In this document: positions 25,029-33,537 of the stretch, piece by piece | Layout of the letters: each line of letters begins with the position of its first letter | How positions within the stretch are numbered: position 1 is the first letter of the stretch | DNA from: Endozoicomonas euniceicola | GTDB taxonomy: Bacteria; Pseudomonadota; Gammaproteobacteria; Pseudomonadales; Endozoicomonadaceae | Reading direction: 5' to 3' | DNA: 64,000 bases | NCBI RefSeq assembly: GCF_025562755.1 | Contig: NZ_CP103300.1 | Span: forward strand, 3,721,001-3,785,000 | The notes under the pieces: generated by a model | What the model was told of the DNA's origin: nothing | Databases searched by the model: none | What the model saw: only the letters and a program-made list of their open reading frames with translations | Program-made: the position numbers and the translations under genes

Positions 25029-25414
25029 TTGCCCCCCTTGCGAATCGAGTCAATGAAGGCTTTCGGGTTGCGCTGCCACTGGTCCGCCAGTTGAATCAAC
25101 CCCTCCACCAGCTCCCGACTGAGCAGACTGGCAACACCGACAATGGCATTCTTTGTGCCGCTGGACAGGTCAACCTCTGCCAGTCCTTCACCCACCAGGT
25201 AAGCGACAAACGCCGCGACAAACACCGCCCGCAATACCGCCAGAAAGGTGATATGCCGGGCATCCATAATCAACCTGACCACAGCAGCCCCTACTGCAAT
25301 ACAGACCGTTAACACCTTGGGGCTCCATTCGTTGTTCATCTCATCCATGGACTGCGCCTTTTTTTTGTTACGTCCGAAATGGTTCCATCCGGATTTTTCC
25401 GGCTTTTTGTTCAT
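25025..25414 (-). CDS. Probable holin (two membrane segments)
   Basis: The 129-residue protein has a basic N-terminus and two hydrophobic segments (VLTVCIAVGAAVVRLIM at about residues 35-51; FLAVLRAVFVAAFVAYLVG at about 57-75), then an amphipathic C-terminus ending in Lys-rich residues. It lies directly before the M15 endolysin with 4-bp overlaps on both sides. A GGAGGA site precedes the ATG. Family assignment is from position and topology. Confidence 0.65.
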   Translation of the reverse strand: MNKKPEKSGWNHFGRNKKKAQSMDEMNNEWSPKVLTVCIAVGAAVVRLIMDARHITFLAVLRAVFVAAFVAYLVGEGLAEVDLSSGTKNAIVGVASLLSRELVEGLIQLADQWQRNPKAFIDSIRKGGK

Positions 25415-25794
25415 TTTTCCTCCGGGCTGTTTTCCAGTTTTATGGGTTTATTCAGGATGTTGTTGATATGGCGGGGCGTGATACCGAACAGGCTGGCGAT
25501 ATCCGCAATGTACATGCCGTTTTGACGCATCCGGTGAATGGAACGATCACGCCATGCGGTATACAAAAAACGACAGGTGGCCAGATGGATAATAATCCCC
25601 CGGAACTCATTGGAGAGCGCCAGAGCTGCCTCCAGACCAATCACCTGTGAAAGAAAATGCGCTTCGGTGATTTTCTGGGGGTGAGGCACGTAGACACAGC
25701 CGTTTGCCCTGCCTGCCAGCTTCAGGGCTTTCTCACGGCCAATCACATCAGCGACTTCCTGAACGCTTTTGGGGAGTGGTGCCTGTTCGTCCAT
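25411..25794 (-). CDS. Mor-like late transcription activator
   Basis: The 127-residue protein resembles Mu Mor/C activators: an N-terminal dimer region (LPKSVQEVADVIGREKALKL, then VYVPHPQKI) and a C-terminal helix-turn-helix (RMRQNGMYIADIASLFGITP, then RHINNILNK). It sits between RusA and the lysis genes, the place where lambda carries Q. In Mu, Mor/C proteins switch on the middle or late genes, so this is the likely late-gene switch of the prophage. Confidence 0.7.
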   Translation of the reverse strand: MDEQAPLPKSVQEVADVIGREKALKLAGRANGCVYVPHPQKITEAHFLSQVIGLEAALALSNEFRGIIIHLATCRFLYTAWRDRSIHRMRQNGMYIADIASLFGITPRHINNILNKPIKLENSPEEK

Positions 25795-25805
25795 GGGGGG
25801 CCTCG

Positions 25806-26192
25806 TTAGTCTTCCTGTGCGAGCGTCTGAATCTCCACCATCGCCACACCATCGGGTGGAAGTTTTTCCCCGCGCAGAATCGCCAGCTGGTCAATCTGAC
25901 TGTCATCGAGCCAGACACCGGCATGGGTTAAGCCATCCAGCAGGGCTTTCATGCGGTTGTCGATATCAGAGCGGCGGTTGGTCGGGAAGTGCAGCCGGAC
26001 AGAAACCCTGAGCTTTCCGGTCAGCTTGCGGTTGTGGATGCCCTGTTCCATGCAGGCCACCTGAACACGACTCCGGTAGTCTTTGCCGTCTGCGGTCATG
26101 TACACACTGGGGATGTGCTTTCGGCCCTTGCGAATAACCCGGTGTTTCCAAACATGGTTCACGGTGGGTGGCAGCGGAAGAATAATTCTCAT
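25806..26192 (-). CDS. rusA: RusA-family Holliday junction resolvase
   Basis: Using the ATG at 26192 (GGAGG site) the product is 128 residues, close to RusA (120). It has the start RIILPLPPTVNHVW, a basic segment after it, and the catalytic cluster RRSDIDNRMKALLDGL with SQIDQLAI following. RusA cleaves four-way junctions made during phage recombination and replication. It lies between the iteron array and the Mor-like gene. Confidence 0.93.
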   Translation of the reverse strand: MRIILPLPPTVNHVWKHRVIRKGRKHIPSVYMTADGKDYRSRVQVACMEQGIHNRKLTGKLRVSVRLHFPTNRRSDIDNRMKALLDGLTHAGVWLDDSQIDQLAILRGEKLPPDGVAMVEIQTLAQED

Positions 26193-26271
26193 GATCTGCC
26201 TCCGGAAATCTCTGCCGAAAAAGTCGAGCACTCAGCGTCGTAATTTGCCCCCCTATAAGGGGGGGGCAAAA

Positions 26272-26398
26272 TTAAGACGGTCTCGTTGTGCTTTTTAAGA
26301 CGTTTTAAGACGGTTTTAAGACGCAAATTAAGACGTTTTAAGACGCTTAAAGATTGTTTTTTGTACGAATTAAGACGTTTTAAGACGCAATTAAGACG
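26272..26398. repeat. Iteron array, nine perfect copies of TTAAGACG (candidate replication origin)
   Basis: TTAAGACG occurs at 26272, 26295, 26305, 26316, 26328, 26338, 26370, 26380 and 26391, all in the same direction, plus a degenerate copy near 26347. Several are 10-12 bp apart, about one helix turn. The array follows directly on the primase-helicase gene. Direct repeats beside a replication primase are the usual layout of initiator-binding iterons. A GC hairpin lies at 26249-26267. Confidence 0.75.
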
Positions 26399-26432
26399 CT
26401 TGCTTGTATTTTTATTATTCATCCGTAAACCT

Positions 26433-28427
26433 TTATGCATCTTCGCCACCTGCTGTCAGGTACACGTAAGGCCCTTCGATTCGAATTGCATCAGCTTCTG
26501 TTAATCGCTTTTTATAGGTTGGGAAGTTCTTGCGGTCTTTAAGAATCCGGTCTTTGCCTACACAAGCATCACGCCACACAATTGTTTCAACTCGTGCCTC
26601 TGACTCATCACGACCACTGTCTATTAATCGCTGCCTGTACTCCCGATAAATCCGTTGCAGCTCGACCAGGCAAGCCCGCTGGGTTTTGCCAAGACTGATA
26701 AGGTTTTTAACCACAGGCGCTTCGGTATGCTCCAGCACACAACTGGTCTGAACCTCGCCGTCTTCATCCCGCCAGGGCAGTTCTACCACCTTGAGGTTGA
26801 ACTCCTTCGGGTCAGGCTCGTCTGCGTCTTTCATCTTCTTGGACGTGATCTTCAGGGTGTCGTCTGTTTTCTTGACTGCATATTCCGCATCCAGCGCCGC
26901 TTTTAACGCTGAGTTGCCACGGGCTCGATCCTGATTGCCGACGCCGGTGTGATGAACGACCAGTACGCAGCAACCCCACTTTGCCCGGAAGTGTTCGTCC
27001 AGGTGTCGGACAAACTGGTTCATATCCTGGGTACTGTTTTCATCTGCGCCACCGAAGTTACGGGCGAGGGTGTCAACCACCACCACGGACGGCACCAGCC
27101 CGCCATTCTGTTCAATGATCTGCTCTACCGCCTGACAGACCTGTACCGCGCTGGAAGCGTCGTACAAACTGGCGGATGCCTTGCTGACGTAGATGGGAGC
27201 GTTTGCCAGTGAAGTCTGGTTCTGCATCTCCCAGGCTTTGAAGCGTCGGGACAGACCATTGATACCTTCGCCCGCCAGATAAAACACTGCCCCCTGCCGT
27301 TTAATCTCCTGTCCGTGCCAGGGCTTGCCGGTGGCGACACAGCACGCCATGTCGATGGCCACAAAGGATTTACCGCAAGCCGGTTCACCGAACATCAGGG
27401 CAAGGGAATCTGTTTCCAGAAAGCCTTTAATCAGCCAGCTGATGGGCTTGGGCTGACTGATCATTTCCCCTACGGACAAGAAGCTGAAGCTGGAATGCAT
27501 AAAGCCGGTAGGGCACTTAAGCTGATCCAGTAACAGATTAGGCGCTACTGCTTTCAGGTCGTTGAAGTCGGTGCCGGTGGTGCCGGGTGGGAACTGGGGA
27601 AAGACGACCGTTGCCCCGATGGTTTCAGCCGCTTTCATCGCACAGGTCAGGCCGGGATTGCCCTGTGTTGCGCTGTCGTTGTCGGCGGCCATCAGGATAT
27701 TCTTGCCGGTCTGCTCTAAACGACGGGCGACTGCTTCCAGGTTGCCACTGTCGAATGCCACAACAGCACCGCAGCCGGTTTCCTCGTGAATGGTGGCGGC
27801 GGTGGAATAGCCTTCGGCTTCGTACAGGGTGTCGGTGAGCTCGCCAATCAGGTGCAGGCCACCGGCTTTTTTACCACCGGTCTTGTAACGCTTCTGGAAC
27901 TGTCCGTCTTCGTCCTGCCAGATGTACTGAAGACTGCAAATATTGTCGTGTTCATCGTGGATGGGAATCAGCAGGGTCTGCTCACGCTGTCGTATGCCGT
28001 GGGGCTTTACGTTTTTCAACATAAGATACGGGTGATCCGGGTCAGCAGATCGTGCCTGTTCCCACTGTTCCTGACAGACCTTGGCCGCTTCTGCCCAGAC
28101 CCACTGTTGTTCCCGTTCACGCTCAGCCTTGAGGATCGCCATCACGCGCTCTTGCTCGTCACGCTCTTCCGGTGTTAGCTCCCTGCTGTTGTGGAATGAC
28201 CAGACGTGCTTGTCGCCTGTCTTCCAGCTGCCGAAAGAGCCTGCCGGGTAGCGACCGCCATAAAGGACATACCAGCCGTTCTTTTTACCGGCCTTGTCGC
28301 CCTCAACGTGGAAGCGCTGGATTTTGCCATCGGGCAGCAGGTCGTCACCGCAAGCGAGCCCTGCATCCTGCATTGCGTTAGCGAACTGTTGGGCGAAGTC
28401 AGGCGAAACGCCGAATGGTGTAGCCAT
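26433..28427 (-). CDS. Phage primase-helicase (TOPRIM plus RecA-like ATPase)
   Basis: The 664-residue protein combines a TOPRIM primase domain (residues about 198-292; EAEG at 203-206, ADND at 248-251) with a RepA/AAA_25-type hexameric helicase (about 325-540; Walker A GEPACGKS at 347-354, Walker B VVVVDTLARN). The N-terminal 190 residues carry a GWYVLYGGRYPAGSFGSWKT segment common in phage primases. It should unwind and prime phage DNA. It is the first large gene after cro on the leftward operon, matching the O/P position of lambda, and its 3' end abuts the iterons. GGGGGAAG is its ribosome site. Confidence 0.9.
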   Translation of the reverse strand: MATPFGVSPDFAQQFANAMQDAGLACGDDLLPDGKIQRFHVEGDKAGKKNGWYVLYGGRYPAGSFGSWKTGDKHVWSFHNSRELTPEERDEQERVMAILKAEREREQQWVWAEAAKVCQEQWEQARSADPDHPYLMLKNVKPHGIRQREQTLLIPIHDEHDNICSLQYIWQDEDGQFQKRYKTGGKKAGGLHLIGELTDTLYEAEGYSTAATIHEETGCGAVVAFDSGNLEAVARRLEQTGKNILMAADNDSATQGNPGLTCAMKAAETIGATVVFPQFPPGTTGTDFNDLKAVAPNLLLDQLKCPTGFMHSSFSFLSVGEMISQPKPISWLIKGFLETDSLALMFGEPACGKSFVAIDMACCVATGKPWHGQEIKRQGAVFYLAGEGINGLSRRFKAWEMQNQTSLANAPIYVSKASASLYDASSAVQVCQAVEQIIEQNGGLVPSVVVVDTLARNFGGADENSTQDMNQFVRHLDEHFRAKWGCCVLVVHHTGVGNQDRARGNSALKAALDAEYAVKKTDDTLKITSKKMKDADEPDPKEFNLKVVELPWRDEDGEVQTSCVLEHTEAPVVKNLISLGKTQRACLVELQRIYREYRQRLIDSGRDESEARVETIVWRDACVGKDRILKDRKNFPTYKKRLTEADAIRIEGPYVYLTAGGEDA

Positions 28428-28521
28428 GCTTCCCCCTTGGTACTGAATAAGTCATAATGATCCCTGTTGGTATGAAACCCCGTAACCTGTTGGCGCTGGT
28501 GCGGGGTTTTTCTTTTTTTGT

Positions 28522-28722
28522 CTATTGATAGAGATCCGGACAAAGTTCTTGTCTGGTTACTTGTCCGTCAGTGGCGGTCTCGACCTGTATGGCTCGCTCA
28601 GGTGGGATTCGTTTTCTCTCAAGCCATCCGCTTACAGATTGCTGTTTTACAGGCGGGTCTAATTTTTGGCCTAGCTTCTCCTGGCTTCCGCAAATATCTA
28701 TTGCCCGTTGCAGTGCTTCCAT
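28522..28722 (-). CDS. Cro/YdaS-like repressor
   Basis: From the ATG at 28722 the product is 66 residues; the frame stays open upstream through the operator region, which argues against the longer start. It matches the YdaS/Cro family: a LQRAIDICGSQEKLGQKL helix pair, VSGWLERKRIPPERAIQVE, and a family-typical C-terminus (VTRQELCPDLY). It is divergent from cI across the operators and leads the lytic leftward operon. It should repress cI after induction. Confidence 0.82.
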   Translation of the reverse strand: MEALQRAIDICGSQEKLGQKLDPPVKQQSVSGWLERKRIPPERAIQVETATDGQVTRQELCPDLYQ

Positions 28723-28760
28723 CCTTATCACCGGTTTTAGTTGTTTTCTGCTAGACTGCC

Positions 28761-28775
28761 ACAGTTTAAAACTGT
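28761..28775. promoter_or_regulatory. Repressor operator, right-operator-like site 1
   Basis: ACAGTT-TAA-AACTGT is a perfect 6-3-6 inverted repeat 39 bp upstream of the cro start. The same pattern recurs at 29685 and 29711 after cI. Confidence 0.72.
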
Positions 28776-28814
28776 ATTCAATGAACGCAAAACACAAACC
28801 GGCTTTGTTCGTTA

Positions 28815-28829
28815 ACAATTGGCAATTGT
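28815..28829. promoter_or_regulatory. Repressor operator, right-operator-like site 2
   Basis: ACAATT-GGC-AATTGT has the same 6-3-6 architecture as the other sites, with one changed base per arm. It overlaps the -35 (TTGTGA, 28826-28831) of a probable cI promoter whose -10 is TAATTT (28849-28854, 17-bp spacing). This would let the repressor tune its own synthesis. Confidence 0.6.
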
Positions 28830-28930
28830 GATTTCCATTATCAGAATGTAATTTGTAGACTCCTGCGGAGTTTTGAACAGAGCAGAAATATTAAAAGCTC
28901 GCAAGACTTGCGAGCGTAAGGGCAAAAAAA

Positions 28931-29581
28931 ATGAGTATCGGTGACCGGATAATTAAGTTACGGAAAGAAAAGGGTTGGAGCCAGGGAGACTTAGCCAGAG
29001 AAATATTTAACGCTACAGGCAAGCAGATCAGGCAGCAAAGTATCGGTCAGATCGAAACAGGCAAGACCAAAAATCCAAGAAATCTGGAACATTTCGCTAA
29101 TGCCTTTGGCGTATCGGAAAGCTATCTTCGCTATGGCGGCGACTCTGGCGACACAGGGTTTATACGAGATATACGGTTTGTGCCGTTAATCTCTTGGGTG
29201 AGTGCTGGTCAGTTCTGCGAAGTCGGCGATATTGCCTACCTTCAAGACCCTGAAGACTTGCTGCCTTGCCCTGGCAGGATCGGGCCAAGGTCTTATGCCT
29301 TAAAAGTTAAAGGCGACTCAATGACAAACCCCGTACCTTCTGGAATGAACTTTCCAGAGGGAACATTTATATATGTTGATCCCGACATCGATGTCGTCAG
29401 CGGTAAGCCGGTTATTGCCAGGCTGCCTAATTCCAATGAGAGTACATTTAAGATTTATGTAGAAGACTCAGGGAAAAAATACCTCAAGCCGCTTAACCCT
29501 CAATACCCCATTCAGGAAATACAGGCAGGCACCAACCTTTGTGGCGTGGTAGTCGGTCAGTACACCAGCCTTGAGCAATGA
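28931..29581 (+). CDS. cI: CI-type prophage repressor (HTH plus S24/LexA-like autopeptidase)
   Basis: The 216-residue protein has an XRE DNA-binding domain (residues 1-66) and a LexA/UmuD-like C-terminal domain. Visible catalytic elements are Ser130 in GDSM, Lys174 in STFKIYV, and an Ala92-Gly93 pair (WVSAGQ) at the place of the cleavage site. RecA-stimulated self-cleavage after DNA damage is therefore likely, making this an SOS-inducible prophage. It is divergent from cro and is followed by a second operator cluster. Confidence 0.93.
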   Translation: MSIGDRIIKLRKEKGWSQGDLAREIFNATGKQIRQQSIGQIETGKTKNPRNLEHFANAFGVSESYLRYGGDSGDTGFIRDIRFVPLISWVSAGQFCEVGDIAYLQDPEDLLPCPGRIGPRSYALKVKGDSMTNPVPSGMNFPEGTFIYVDPDIDVVSGKPVIARLPNSNESTFKIYVEDSGKKYLKPLNPQYPIQEIQAGTNLCGVVVGQYTSLEQ

Positions 29582-29670
29582 TTAGCGGGCAGCTGTCTGC
29601 TGCCTGACTTCTCCTACTTCTGTCGTCTTGTCCAAGACTGAAAAAAATAATTCGAAATAAAAAATATAAA

Positions 29671-29730
29671 AACTGTTGTATCTAACAGTTTTTAACTGTA
29701 TAACATAATTACAGCTAAAAACTGTTAAGA
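29671..29730 (+). promoter_or_regulatory. Left-operator-like cluster and early rightward promoter
   Basis: Two 6-3-6 operators lie 26 bp apart: ACAGTT-TTT-AACTGT (29685-29699) and ACAGCT-AAA-AACTGT (29711-29725). A promoter with -35 TTGTAT (29676-29681), 17-bp spacing and -10 TATAAC (29699-29704) runs through the first. Repressor bound there would shut off the recombination operon. A further inverted repeat AACTGTT/AACAGTT spans 29671-29690. Confidence 0.75.
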
Positions 29731-29744
29731 AGAAAGAGAACAAC

Positions 29745-30014
29745 ATGGACAGACAACAGACTCTTAAAGAAATTCGCGAACTGGCATTAAAAGAAGTTGC
29801 CACTCGTGAAGATTCTCGCAAGCTTCGATTACAGGCTTTGCGTCTCAATACTGACTCTCGCAAACACAGGGAAGATATTTTCAAACTTTGGCTCAGTGAT
29901 GAAGAGCTTCCTGACTGTTTTCTGCTGGGTGACTTGATGGTTGAAGTTCCAGAAGACGCAGAAAGTGGTGAAGAAGTTTTAGTCAATAGATACCCGCAAC
30001 TGGGTAATCAATAA
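29745..30014 (+). CDS. First gene of the rightward early operon, unknown function
   Basis: An 89-residue, highly charged helical protein (LKEIRELALKEVATREDSRK) with an acidic C-terminus. No family is recognised. It starts 41 bp after the -10 element and is repressed by CI if the operators work as read. Its position equals that of N or of early anti-host genes in lambda-like phages, but nothing in its sequence shows antitermination. Confidence 0.6.
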   Translation: MDRQQTLKEIRELALKEVATREDSRKLRLQALRLNTDSRKHREDIFKLWLSDEELPDCFLLGDLMVEVPEDAESGEEVLVNRYPQLGNQ

Positions 30015-30062
30015 ACCCGTAGCAGTAACCCAACCGCAATAACAACAAAGGGGAAATCCCAA

Positions 30063-30545
30063 ATGTCAAAAACAGACCTTGAATGTCTGGAGGATGTCTT
30101 CGTGCCTGAGAAAAGTGACGAGCGCATTCAATTAACCGAATCCACCCTGCTGGGTGATTTGATGGGGCTGGTGACAGACGAATTAAAAGCCCTGCCAGAC
30201 GTTTGGCAAAAGCTGCCAGAGCATCAGCAACAGGAAGTCATCTTTCGGATAAAGCAGCGTTGTATGAATGCAGTTGCTCAGGCTGTTCGGATCATGGCAA
30301 CCGGTGACCGGGTTTCACTGCTCGCTACGGTTGACACGGTGACGTTTAAAGACGGCGTGAAGGCAGTCCTGAAAATGCCGGGCAATTCACCGGGCCGTCA
30401 CGACCTGGCAGACGCTGAAGGCGAAACCGTGATGATCGTCATTCCTGACACTGACGCTTACATGGGCGGTGAAGAACCTGAAGCCGATCCGGATCAGCCT
30501 GCTTTTGATCTGGATGCGGAAGACATCAGGCAGTTCACCCACTAA
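30063..30545 (+). CDS. Early phage protein of unknown function
   Basis: A 160-residue acidic protein. Residues about 25-85 are helical (LGDLMGLVTDELKALPDVWQ, RIKQRCMNAVAQAVRIMATG) and the rest is beta-rich with a strongly acidic end (EEPEADPDQPAFDLDAED). It precedes the Sak4/ssDNA-binding module and may support recombination, but no family is recognised. Confidence 0.6.
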   Translation: MSKTDLECLEDVFVPEKSDERIQLTESTLLGDLMGLVTDELKALPDVWQKLPEHQQQEVIFRIKQRCMNAVAQAVRIMATGDRVSLLATVDTVTFKDGVKAVLKMPGNSPGRHDLADAEGETVMIVIPDTDAYMGGEEPEADPDQPAFDLDAEDIRQFTH

Positions 30546-30589
30546 CCAACCCGCAGTAAAGAAAAACAATAAACGCAGGAGCGTACACC

Positions 30590-31009
30590 ATGGAAGACAA
30601 GCCAACCAACGATGTCCACATTCTGGACCAGCTGGCTTACAAACTGGAAGAGGCCAAGAAGGCTGAAGCAGAGGCCCGCCAGCTTCGTGTCGCCATCGAG
30701 GCGGACATTCTTCAAACCGTCGGCGTGAAGGAAGAGGGCAGCGCCACCATCAAGAGTGACTGGTACAAGGTCACTACCACTGGCGGCATCACCCGCACTC
30801 TGGACGCCAAGAAGTTCGAAGAGATAAAAGCCCGCCTGCCTCAGAACGTGGCTGAAAAGGTGGTTCGCACCAAGCCCGAGCTGGACGTTCGTCAGTTTAA
30901 GGCGCTGAAAGACCTGAGCCCTGAGTTGTACGCCATTATGGCGGAAGCCGTCACCAGCAAGCCCCGTAAGTCGTCTGTGAAAATTGAACGCCTGGAGGCG
31001 TCTGCATAA
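30590..31009 (+). CDS. Coiled-coil early phage protein upstream of Sak4
   Basis: The 139-residue protein begins with a Lys/Glu/Ala-rich coiled coil (residues about 10-45), followed by ATIKSDWYKVTTTGGITRTL and a basic tail. Proteins of this kind commonly sit next to AAA_24/Sak4 and DUF669 genes in phages. It ends exactly where the Sak4 gene begins (TAATG overlap), so the two are coupled. Confidence 0.62.
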   Translation: MEDKPTNDVHILDQLAYKLEEAKKAEAEARQLRVAIEADILQTVGVKEEGSATIKSDWYKVTTTGGITRTLDAKKFEEIKARLPQNVAEKVVRTKPELDVRQFKALKDLSPELYAIMAEAVTSKPRKSSVKIERLEASA

Positions 31010-31794
31010 TGGCTATCTCTCTTAACTCCATCAGCCGCGCCGCTGGCCTGAGTGCGCCACGGGTGCTGATCTACGGTGACGCAGGTACCGGCAAGACGAC
31101 ACTGGCCGCCGGTGCGCCTGCCCCTATATTTCTGCCTACAGAGGATGGTCTGGGTACCCTGACCGTGGACACCTTCCCCATGCTTACCAGCTGGGGCAGT
31201 GTCACCGAAGCGCTGTCTGCCCTTTACCACGAAGAGCATCAGTTCAAAACCGTGGTTCTGGACAGTGTTGACCATCTGGAGCCACTGATCTGGCAACAGG
31301 TTTGTCTGGAGCATAACAAGAACTCTATTGAAGAGTTTGGTTACGGCAAGGGCTACGTGGAAGCCCTGACCCACTGGCGAACCCTGATGCAGTGGCTTAA
31401 CGCTCTGCGTAATGACAAGGGTATGTCGGTCATCCTGATCGCTCATGCTGAAATCAAGCGGTTTGAGTCGCCAGAGGTCGATAGCTACGACCGCTACCAG
31501 ATCAAGCTGCATAAGCGGGCGTCTGAACTGGTTCAGGAAAGTATGGACTGTGTGCTGTTCGGGAATTACAAGACAGTTGTCCAGAAAGAGGACAAAGGTT
31601 TCGGGCAGTCTAAAAGCCGTGGCGTGTCCACTGGCCAGCGTGTTCTGTACACCGAAGCCCGCCCGGCTTTTGTAGCGAAAAACCGTTACTCACTTCCGGC
31701 TGAGATTCCCATGTCCTGGGATGCTTTTAACCAGGCATTGACTCAGTCATCCAATCAACCCCAAACCCAACCTAACCCACAACAAGGAGAATAA
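31009..31794 (+). CDS. Sak4-like RecA-fold ATPase (AAA_24), probable recombinase
   Basis: The 261-residue protein has Walker A GDAGTGKT at residues 23-30, a Walker B-like TVVLDSVDHLEPLIW, and VILIAHAEIKRFESPEVDSY, all typical of the AAA_24/Sak4 family of short RecA-like single-strand annealing proteins. It is followed at once by an ssDNA-binding protein and a nuclease, the standard recombination set of such phages. Confidence 0.87.
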   Translation: MAISLNSISRAAGLSAPRVLIYGDAGTGKTTLAAGAPAPIFLPTEDGLGTLTVDTFPMLTSWGSVTEALSALYHEEHQFKTVVLDSVDHLEPLIWQQVCLEHNKNSIEEFGYGKGYVEALTHWRTLMQWLNALRNDKGMSVILIAHAEIKRFESPEVDSYDRYQIKLHKRASELVQESMDCVLFGNYKTVVQKEDKGFGQSKSRGVSTGQRVLYTEARPAFVAKNRYSLPAEIPMSWDAFNQALTQSSNQPQTQPNPQQGE

Positions 31795-31796
31795 CC

Positions 31797-32405
31797 ATGG
31801 CAGGTTTAGGCTTTACAGCGAACGAGTACAACCCGGCTCAGGGTTTCGAACCGCTGCCCAATGGTGAATACATCGCCATGATCAGCGAAGCAGAGCTGAA
31901 GAACACCAAGGCTGGCACCGGCCAGTACATCAAGTTCGTCTGGACAGTGATGGATGGTGAGTACTCCGGTCGCAAGGTCTGGAGTAATCACAACATCGTC
32001 AACCCCAACCAGACCGCACAGAAAATCGGTCGGGAAGAGATCAGCGCCATTGCTCACGCTATTGGCCGTCCTGATGTGAACGACACTGATCACATGATCA
32101 ACATCCCCTGCAAGGTGTCTGTCGTCATCAAACAGGAAACAGGCCGTGACCCTTCCAACGTCATTAAGAAGTGGGAGGCTATTTCCGGTGCGGGCTTTCC
32201 CGGTCAGCAGTCAGCAGCCCCTCAGCCAGTCCCCCAGCCTGGAACAGCTCCAGCGGGAGCGCCGCAGCCAATGGCGACAGCGACAGCGGCTCCTCAGCCC
32301 GCCACGCAAGCGCCGCCGCAACCGGTAGCGCCGCAACAGGCACCTGCCCAGGCTCTGCAGGCAGCCGCCCCTGCCGGTGCGCCACCCTGGGGACAGCGAC
32401 AGTAA
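31797..32405 (+). CDS. Single-stranded DNA-binding protein, DUF669 family
   Basis: The 202-residue protein has a DUF669 domain (residues about 1-130: FEPLPNGEYIAMISEAELKN, GQYIKFVWTVMDGEYSGRKV, KIGREEISAIAHAIGRPD). A flexible tail of about 65 residues is made almost wholly of Pro, Ala and Gln. DUF669 proteins work with Sak4 as phage ssDNA-binding partners. The tail may contact replication proteins, as the tail of SSB does. It starts 2 bp after the Sak4 stop. Confidence 0.83.
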   Translation: MAGLGFTANEYNPAQGFEPLPNGEYIAMISEAELKNTKAGTGQYIKFVWTVMDGEYSGRKVWSNHNIVNPNQTAQKIGREEISAIAHAIGRPDVNDTDHMINIPCKVSVVIKQETGRDPSNVIKKWEAISGAGFPGQQSAAPQPVPQPGTAPAGAPQPMATATAAPQPATQAPPQPVAPQQAPAQALQAAAPAGAPPWGQRQ

Positions 32406-32465
32406 TGGACGACGCCCCTCTGCTAGCCAGAGGGGAACCCCAATTAATGAAGGACTGCACAGACC

Positions 32466-33515
32466 ATGAAGATCCCAGAAGCCGACAGCACCATTAGCCG
32501 CATCTACCGGCACTATGAAGCCAATGCCGACAGCGGGTTCCGTCCACACCTTGGAGCCTCTTTAATCGGTAAGCCATGCAGCCGGGCGCTTTGGTATGAC
32601 TTTCACTGGTGTACGCCAGCCAGTTTTGACGGTCGTATGCTGCGACTGTTTGAAACCGGGCAGGAAGCTGAAAAACGGTTTGTGCAGAACTTCCAGGCCG
32701 CTGGCGTGAATATCTACGAAGAAGATTCACAGACCGGTCAGCAGTTTCGGGTATCGGCTTGCGATGGTCACTTTGGTGGTTCACTGGATGGCGTAGCGAA
32801 TGGTTTTGTTGAAGCGCCGAAGACCTGGCACGTCGTGGAGATGAAAACCCACTCTGAAAAGTCTTTCAAAGATTTACAGAGTAAGGGCGTGGAGAAATCC
32901 AAGCCTCAGCACTTCGCCCAGATGCAGGTGTATATGCACCTTGCGCCTAACGAACCGTTGACCAGAGCCTTTTATATTGCCGTGAACAAGAACACCGACG
33001 AGTTGTACGGCGAGCGCATTAAATACGACAAAAAGAAGGCAACCGAGCTGGTCAACAAGGCCTCGGCCATTATCGCCAGTGATGCGCCACTGGAGAAGCT
33101 GAACGAAGATCCTGCCTGGTACCAGTGTAAGTTCTGCGACCATTCACCGGTTTGTCATGGTCAGCAGGCTCCGGCGGTTAATTGTCGAACCTGCCTGCAC
33201 AGTACGCCAGTTGAAAACGCCGAATGGCACTGCGCCCGCTATGACTGCCTGATTCCGGTGGAGAACCAGCGGACGGGTTGCCAGTCGCACCTTTATATAC
33301 CCGATCTGCTGTTCTCGTTCGCTGATGTGGTGGATTCCGGCGAGTACTGGATTAAGTACCGGCTGAAGAGTACCGGGCAGGAGTTTGTAACCGGTGAAGC
33401 CCCTGAGCAGTTGAGTTCCTGCGAAATCAAGGCGGTGGATCAGAAGGAGTTGCTGGGAGATCCAAATGTGCAGGGGCTTCGCCAGACGTTCCAGGCTGAG
33501 ATTGTCGGGCAATAA
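32466..33515 (+). CDS. PD-(D/E)XK nuclease (RecB/Cas4-like)
   Basis: The 349-residue protein has the core of a RecB-type nuclease: LFETGQEAEKRF, GGSLDGVANGF (Asp), VVEMKTHSEKSF (Glu-x-Lys) and HFAQMQVYMHL (Gln-x3-Tyr). A Cys motif CKFCDHSPVC follows at about residue 225, which could bind zinc or an iron-sulphur cluster, then CRTCLH. It should supply the ssDNA ends used by the annealase. The C-terminal 110 residues carry no known motif. Confidence 0.85.
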   Translation: MKIPEADSTISRIYRHYEANADSGFRPHLGASLIGKPCSRALWYDFHWCTPASFDGRMLRLFETGQEAEKRFVQNFQAAGVNIYEEDSQTGQQFRVSACDGHFGGSLDGVANGFVEAPKTWHVVEMKTHSEKSFKDLQSKGVEKSKPQHFAQMQVYMHLAPNEPLTRAFYIAVNKNTDELYGERIKYDKKKATELVNKASAIIASDAPLEKLNEDPAWYQCKFCDHSPVCHGQQAPAVNCRTCLHSTPVENAEWHCARYDCLIPVENQRTGCQSHLYIPDLLFSFADVVDSGEYWIKYRLKSTGQEFVTGEAPEQLSSCEIKAVDQKELLGDPNVQGLRQTFQAEIVGQ

Positions 33516-33537
33516 AAACAAAGACAGGACAAATGTT

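Noticed and set aside
26272..26398. Short repeats considered as a CRISPR array
   Set aside because: An 8-bp unit with 2-25 bp gaps is too short and too irregular; no cas genes are present.
26189..26449. 86-codon minus-strand frame through the iteron region
   Set aside because: Its repeated VLKRLN comes from the TTAAGACG repeats; it has no good ribosome site and overlaps the ends of both neighbours.
29582..29986. 134-codon minus-strand frame after cI
   Set aside because: It overlaps the operator-promoter cluster and the first early gene and has a Ser/Arg-rich shadow composition.
32466..33515. Considered as a Cas4 of a CRISPR system
   Set aside because: It lies between Sak4/ssDNA-binding and helicase genes with no cas genes or arrays, so a phage recombination nuclease is more likely.
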